Assembly (NCBI GenBank): GCA_009930445.1
Contig: RZYD01000080.1
Span: 1-8,987 of the forward strand
Direction of reading: 5' to 3'
DNA from: Bacteroidia bacterium
GTDB taxonomy: Bacteria; Bacteroidota; Bacteroidia; Bacteroidales; BM520
DNA: 8,987 nucleotides
This document shows positions 5,417 to 8,987 of this stretch, piece after piece. Numbering within the stretch: the first letter of the stretch is position 1; each line of letters starts with the position of its first letter. The position numbers and the translations under genes were made by a program. The notes below the pieces were generated by a model. That model did not search any database. It was not told the origin of the DNA and saw nothing but the letters and a program-made list of their open reading frames with translations.

Positions 5417-7165
5417 ATGAAAACTCTGGCGTTACTTATTACAATGATTACAGCTGTTTTTTTAACAGGCTGTTCCACAGGCTCCTACACGTCGGCCGGA
5501 TATTATGACGACATTTATTATTCCGGGAAAACCAGTTCTGCTCCAAAAGCTGTTACAAATGATTACATTTCTGAGTATCAGTATCCCACTAAAGAGCAGC
5601 CGGAGGAATACATTCCGGAATCACAGGAAGTCAGCGCTGATTACTCCACAACCGAAACTTATTCCGATGAAAATGGAAGTACCTACATTACCAATAATAA
5701 TTATTATGGTGATGGGTATGAATATGATGATTACTATGATTATGAATATTCCAGCCGTATCCGACGTTTCCATAATTCTATGTATTTCGACAATTATTAC
5801 CATGATTTTTATACCAATATGTATTGGTATAACTATGACCCGTTTTACTGGGGTACCAGTATTTATTACGGTTATCCCTACAGTGGGATTATGATAGGTT
5901 ATGGCTATCCCTCTTATCGTTACAGAAACTGGTACAGTCCCTGGGGCTATTACGGCTATGGATATAATTCATGGTATTATGGTTATTATTCTCCTTTTAG
6001 CTATTCACAGGGTTACAATAATGGTTTCTGGGATGGTTACTGGTATGGATATTATGACGGGCATTACAATAACCATTACTGGGATTATCCAAACAATTAT
6101 TCTTCCGACAATTACTATGGCCGCCGCACGGATCGGGGCGGATCTGACGGAACGGTCAGCAATCCTACGGGTGGTTCTTCTGCCAGAGTAGAGGCTGCGA
6201 CCGGTGGTTCTTCCATTACTCCCGGGGAAAAGAATAAAGTTACACCCACTCCGTCAGGTACATCAGGTCGTGTTGCTGCTGCTTCGGGTTCAGGAAGTCA
6301 GCGTTCAACCGATACCCCAAGTCTGAAGGCTACCAATACGCCCGAAACACCGGGAACCACTCCACGGGGAGGTGAGAACCGTACCAGTGGGGTGAGCCAA
6401 TCCAATACAACCCGCACTCCTGGGGGCAATTTAAACAGTGGCGATGTTAATACTACCCGCACCGAAGGTGTGGAAGCCACTAAAGAAACGCCAACTCCCC
6501 GGCCTACACCGAATGCTTCAGGGAATGCCACAACTACTCCGCGTATTAATCCATCGGCAGGAAATACTACCCCCACAGTCCGTGAGCGGAATACTCCTGT
6601 AACGCAGCCCTCTTCAGGGAGTAATCCAGCCTCAAACTATACGCGCCCTAATACTACGTCGTATCGCAGTAACAGTACGATAAACCGTACAGCGACAACA
6701 CGTACTGCTGTTCCATCACAGAATCAGCAATACAGTAAGCCGAGCAGCTATGAGCATCGGGGTAGTGCAGCCCCAAAGTCGTACAGTTCACCTACGTACA
6801 ATCGGCCGAAATCCAGCAATGAGTATTCAAAACCCAATAGCCGGAATTCAGGAACGATATCTGCGCCTTCGCAGCCAAAACGGACGTATTCAACTCCGGA
6901 AAGAAGAACTACAGTGAGCCCTTCTTCACGTAATTCAGGTTCCTCTTCATCGCAAAGAAGTTTTTCCACGCCCTCATCCAATAGCCGGAATACCAGTGCA
7001 CCTTCACGGAGCATCTCGCCATCCGGAAGTAGTGTGCGGTCAAGCTCACCCAGTATTTCAACGCCAAGATCTGCTCCATCGGTAAGTGCTCCTTCAAGCA
7101 ATAGCTCACGCAGCTCCGGAACATCCACGCGAAGTAGTGGTTCTTCTTCAGGAAGAAGAAAATAG
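5417..7165 (+). CDS. lipoprotein with Tyr-rich middle and long basic Ser/Thr/Pro tail, function unknown
   Basis: I do not recognise a functional family. The 582-residue product has a signal peptide with lipobox LTGC (Cys19, the only cysteine), so it is probably anchored in the envelope. Three zones follow. Residues 20-110 are acidic, with 15 Asp/Glu between 60 and 110. Residues 90-234 are extremely tyrosine-rich, about 46 Tyr and 8 Trp in 145 by hand count, in GYGY, YYGY and WYGYYDG units. Residues 237-582 are a low-complexity tail of Ser, Thr, Pro, Gly and Asn. Within that tail, 401-582 carries about 26 Arg/Lys against 3 Glu and ends GRRK, with recurring S-R-N-S/T and SAPS units. It is likely disordered and surface- or wall-associated. 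Similar Tyr-rich Bacteroidota lipoproteins are known only as hypothetical proteins. The start is set by a strong Shine-Dalgarno site. No terminator is obvious downstream. Confidence 0.85.
   Translation: MKTLALLITMITAVFLTGCSTGSYTSAGYYDDIYYSGKTSSAPKAVTNDYISEYQYPTKEQPEEYIPESQEVSADYSTTETYSDENGSTYITNNNYYGDGYEYDDYYDYEYSSRIRRFHNSMYFDNYYHDFYTNMYWYNYDPFYWGTSIYYGYPYSGIMIGYGYPSYRYRNWYSPWGYYGYGYNSWYYGYYSPFSYSQGYNNGFWDGYWYGYYDGHYNNHYWDYPNNYSSDNYYGRRTDRGGSDGTVSNPTGGSSARVEAATGGSSITPGEKNKVTPTPSGTSGRVAAASGSGSQRSTDTPSLKATNTPETPGTTPRGGENRTSGVSQSNTTRTPGGNLNSGDVNTTRTEGVEATKETPTPRPTPNASGNATTTPRINPSAGNTTPTVRERNTPVTQPSSGSNPASNYTRPNTTSYRSNSTINRTATTRTAVPSQNQQYSKPSSYEHRGSAAPKSYSSPTYNRPKSSNEYSKPNSRNSGTISAPSQPKRTYSTPERRTTVSPSSRNSGSSSSQRSFSTPSSNSRNTSAPSRSISPSGSSVRSSSPSISTPRSAPSVSAPSSNSSRSSGTSTRSSGSSSGRRK
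5684..6118 (+). repeat. degenerate Tyr/Gly/Trp-rich repeat region within the lipoprotein gene
   Basis: Codons 90-234 are dominated by TAT/TAC with GGT, TGG and AAT/AAC, giving irregular YGY, YYGY and WYxY units. The units are too diverged to be exact tandem repeats, and Tyr is written with both codons, so this looks like selection for composition and not recent slippage. Confidence 0.7.
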
Positions 7166-7250
7166 CAGTAGAGTGCGTTGGCATTTTATTAGGAAATTTT
7201 CTCAGATTTATGATAATCAATTGAATTAGAATTTTGAAATATGAAACCAA

Positions 7251-7258
7251 TAGGTTTG
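7251..7258 (+). promoter_or_regulatory. -7 promoter element of the ompP1/fadL-type gene
   Basis: TAGGTTTG followed by C is a perfect TAnnTTTG match, 71 bases before the ATG at 7330, predicting a leader of about 65 bases. A TTTG at 7233-7236 is only 14 bases upstream, shorter than the usual 19-21 spacing, so the -33 element is doubtful. Confidence 0.5.
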
Positions 7259-7269
7259 CGATAAGCCAC

Positions 7270-7292
7270 ACCGCGGTATAGATTGCGAATCT
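7270..7292 (+). repeat. palindrome plus hairpin in the leader of the ompP1/fadL-type gene
   Basis: ACCGCGGT (7270-7277) is a perfect 8-base palindrome. Two bases on, AGATT-GCG-AATCT (7280-7292) forms a 5-base-pair hairpin with a three-base loop. Both lie in the predicted untranslated leader. The hairpin core resembles GGATTxCxAATCC-type elements that I recall near RAYT (Y1/IS200-like) transposases in Bacteroidota, but no transposase is present, so the origin is uncertain. Confidence 0.35.
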
Positions 7293-7329
7293 GTAGTTTC
7301 CATTTGGCCTTAACTAAAAACTTTTACGA

Positions 7330-8793
7330 ATGAAAAAGCTGATATTATTTACGGCATTATTTATTGGAAGTATATCGTTCCTCGTTGCTCAGACTGCAGA
7401 AGATGCCTTACGTTATTCGCGGCTAACTTTTGGTGGCACGGCACGAAGTATGGCAATGGCCGGTGCATTTGGTGCCTTGGGAGCCGATTTTTCAACCTTA
7501 TCGACAAACCCGGCAGGGATTGGTGTTTATAATAAATCGATTGTGAGTTTTACGCCATCGGTGTACACTGGGAAAACTGTATCTGAATTTATGGGGGAAA
7601 CAGCAAGCGATAATAAGTACAATTTTAATTTCGGAAATGCTGGTTTTGTTTTGGTTAGCGGATCCCGTGAAAATTCCCTGTTCAGAAATTTTCAGTTTGG
7701 ATTTGGAATGAACCGTACCCAAAATTTCAATAATCGTATAATAACTGAAGGGTTTAATACACAAAGCTCTATTCGTCAAACCTGGACCGACTTTGCCAAT
7801 AGGGATGGCTATTTAAATCCCTTTGATACTGAACTGGCAGTAAATAGCGGGCTGATTTTTTTGAATGGAGATACGGTTAATCCGGCGTATTTAAATGACA
7901 AAACCCATGGATTGCAGGAGGGATATGTTTATCAGCGTAAAAATGTGGTTACCGAAGGGGCCATGAATGAGATGGTATTTTCTGCCGGAACCAATATCGG
8001 TGATATTTTGTATGTGGGTGCAACTATCGGGTTGCCATACCTGAAGTACAACTCGTATTCGACGTTTACGGAAGCGGATGTCAGGGATAGTATTCCTTAT
8101 TTTTCTTCGCTTGAGTTCTCAGAAAAGTTGCGTACCACAGGCTCGGGCTTTAATTTTAAGCTGGGATTTATTTTGAAGCCTGTTTATTGGCTGCGGATTG
8201 GGGGAGCTTTCCATACCCCTACTTTTTATAATGATATGTATGATGAATGGTCATCAGAAGTCTATTCTTATTTCGATAAAAATCAGCATGAAGTCGATGA
8301 CAATTATGCTTCTTCGCCCGATGGCTATTACTCATATTCTCTTGAAACACCGATGCGTTTATTGGGAAGTGTGGCCGTAGTAATTGGTAAATATGGATTA
8401 ATAAGTGCTGATTATGAGTATGTTGATTATTCCAGCGCGAAATTGCGAAGCGATGAGGATGATTTTTATTCGGTAAATAAAACCATAAGCTCTGATTATG
8501 TGGCCGGTCATAATCTGCATTTTGGTACAGAATGGGTGTTGGGCCAGGTTCGTGTGCGCGGTGGGTACGCTGTTTATGGAAGCCCTTATAAAAATCAGCT
8601 AAACAATGGAGGAGTGAGAGATTATTATTCGTTTGGTGTGGGCGTACGTGATCAGCATTTTTTTGCTGACCTTGGGTTTGTGTTTAGCCAATCGGAACGT
8701 GATTATTATATTTACAGCAGTGAGTATGTTGCTGCTGCAACCAATACTTTTACTTCTAATCAGGCATTGTTAACGCTGGGATTTCGGTTTTAG
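7330..8793 (+). CDS. OmpP1/FadL-family outer membrane transport protein
   Basis: A 487-residue outer-membrane beta-barrel of the OmpP1/FadL/TodX family, whose characterised members take up long-chain fatty acids and other hydrophobic compounds; Bacteroidota members are often labelled hemin receptor. The signal peptide is clear (MKKLILFTALFIGSISFLVAQ, cleavage near residue 21). The mature N terminus carries the family's plug-like segment: DALRYSRLTFGGTARSMAMA, then GALGADFSTLSTNPAGIG, with the conserved NPAG motif at 60-63. The remainder is alternating beta-strands and charged or aromatic loops, closing with LLTLGFRF, whose terminal Phe is the usual beta-barrel assembly signal. Length is normal. 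It follows the Tyr-rich lipoprotein gene by 164 bases and has its own predicted promoter, so the two need not form an operon. The substrate cannot be read from the sequence. Confidence 0.9.
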   Translation: MKKLILFTALFIGSISFLVAQTAEDALRYSRLTFGGTARSMAMAGAFGALGADFSTLSTNPAGIGVYNKSIVSFTPSVYTGKTVSEFMGETASDNKYNFNFGNAGFVLVSGSRENSLFRNFQFGFGMNRTQNFNNRIITEGFNTQSSIRQTWTDFANRDGYLNPFDTELAVNSGLIFLNGDTVNPAYLNDKTHGLQEGYVYQRKNVVTEGAMNEMVFSAGTNIGDILYVGATIGLPYLKYNSYSTFTEADVRDSIPYFSSLEFSEKLRTTGSGFNFKLGFILKPVYWLRIGGAFHTPTFYNDMYDEWSSEVYSYFDKNQHEVDDNYASSPDGYYSYSLETPMRLLGSVAVVIGKYGLISADYEYVDYSSAKLRSDEDDFYSVNKTISSDYVAGHNLHFGTEWVLGQVRVRGGYAVYGSPYKNQLNNGGVRDYYSFGVGVRDQHFFADLGFVFSQSERDYYIYSSEYVAAATNTFTSNQALLTLGFRF

Positions 8794-8807
8794 AAGAATT
8801 ACTCTAT

Positions 8808-8848
8808 AAAAAAATGCCGACAGAAATTGTTCCTGTCGGCATTTTTTT
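8808..8848. terminator. bidirectional intrinsic terminator between convergent genes
   Basis: ATGCCGACAG (8814-8823) pairs perfectly with CTGTCGGCAT (8833-8842) around a 9-base loop. The stem is flanked by A-runs (8808-8813) and T-runs (8843-8848) that add six A-T pairs. Read on either strand it is a GC-rich hairpin followed by seven T. It can end both the ompP1/fadL-type transcript (+) and the zinc-ribbon transcript (-). Confidence 0.93.
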
Positions 8849-8861
8849 ATGCAATGTTTGT

Positions 8862-8987
8862 CTATTTATTGAAACTGGCATCGACAGTATCGGTAATCAT
8901 ATCATCTACCAGAATTCGTCCGCAATATTCACAAACAATAATTTTTTTATGAATCCGGATGTCGAGTTGACGTTGTGGCGGTATTTT
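8862..8987 (-). CDS. C4-type zinc ribbon domain protein, C-terminal part (5' end outside window)
   Basis: The last 41 codons of a minus-strand gene, stopping at TAG (8864-8862). The frame is open to the window edge, so the start lies beyond it. The visible end, from IPPQRQLDIRIHKK through VCEYCGRILVD, matches the C-terminal zinc ribbon (DUF164, zf-RING_7 type) of a coiled-coil family found across bacteria. CEYC is the second CxxC zinc pair; the first would lie just upstream of the visible part, before IPPQ. Members have a long N-terminal coiled coil and are thought to bind nucleic acid or act as adaptors, but the function is not settled. It shares the bidirectional terminator with the ompP1/fadL-type gene. 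The family call rests on a short but distinctive motif. Confidence 0.82.
   Translation of the reverse strand, partial: KIPPQRQLDIRIHKKIIVCEYCGRILVDDMITDTVDASFNK

Noticed and set aside
5505..6191. Plus-strand overlapping frames rich in Ile, Met and Thr within the Tyr-rich region
   Set aside because: They are frame shadows of TAT/TAC/GGT codon runs; the +1 reading gives ATT/ATG/ACC repeats without any independent signal.
7241..7264. Seven-codon frame MKPIGLR upstream of the ompP1/fadL-type gene
   Set aside because: It spans the -7 promoter element, so it would not be on the transcript.
6748..7271. Long minus-strand reading frames (92-126 codons) opposite the Ser/Thr/Pro-rich tail
   Set aside because: They arise because the opposite strand of Ser/Pro/Arg codons rarely forms stops. 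The translations are low-complexity Leu/Glu/Gly/Val with no start context or family resemblance.
1..8987. Search for a defence, mobile or otherwise new multi-gene system
   Set aside because: All genes fit core or envelope families with uniform base composition. No transposase, integrase, nuclease, toxin-antitoxin, tRNA-adjacent attachment site or direct-repeat array was seen.

Overview
The window looks like chromosomal DNA of a member of the Bacteroidota, most likely Bacteroidales or a relative. Reasons: the proline-tRNA ligase is the short archaeal/eukaryote-like type common in that phylum; the outer-membrane proteins (a TolC-type efflux protein, an OmpP1/FadL porin ending in Arg-Phe, a PagL-like acyloxyacyl hydrolase) match Bacteroidota versions; most genes lack a Shine-Dalgarno sequence; and four intergenic regions carry the phylum's -7 promoter element TAnnTTTG, each followed by C. 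This assignment is read from sequence character and was not tested by a search.

Layout, left to right. Positions 1-285 are the 3' end of a TolC-family outer-membrane efflux gene (+). A typical 2-Cys peroxiredoxin follows (416-1051, +), convergent with mazG, a nucleoside triphosphate pyrophosphohydrolase (1092-1865, -). mazG is divergent from a two-gene unit (+): a PagL-like lipid A deacylase homologue (1944-3086) and, with no gap, a DUF2807-like lipoprotein (3087-3830). This unit meets proS (3827-5299, -) tail to tail, and one TTAA supplies both stop codons. Divergent from proS is a 582-residue lipoprotein with a tyrosine-rich middle and a long basic Ser/Thr/Pro tail (5417-7165, +). An OmpP1/FadL-family outer-membrane protein follows (7330-8793, +). 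A strong bidirectional terminator (8808-8848) separates it from the 3' end of a zinc-ribbon protein gene (8862-8987, -).

Functionally the window mixes housekeeping (ProS, MazG, peroxiredoxin) with cell-envelope genes (TolC, PagL-like, two lipoproteins, OmpP1). I see no RNA gene, CRISPR array, insertion sequence, integrase, toxin-antitoxin pair or recognisable defence locus, and I do not claim a new system. The items most worth a second look are the Tyr-rich/basic-tail lipoprotein with its unusual expression signals, the double-length PagL-like protein lacking an obvious catalytic Glu, the mutually overlapping divergent promoters of mazG and the PagL-like gene, and a palindrome-hairpin pair in the ompP1 leader.
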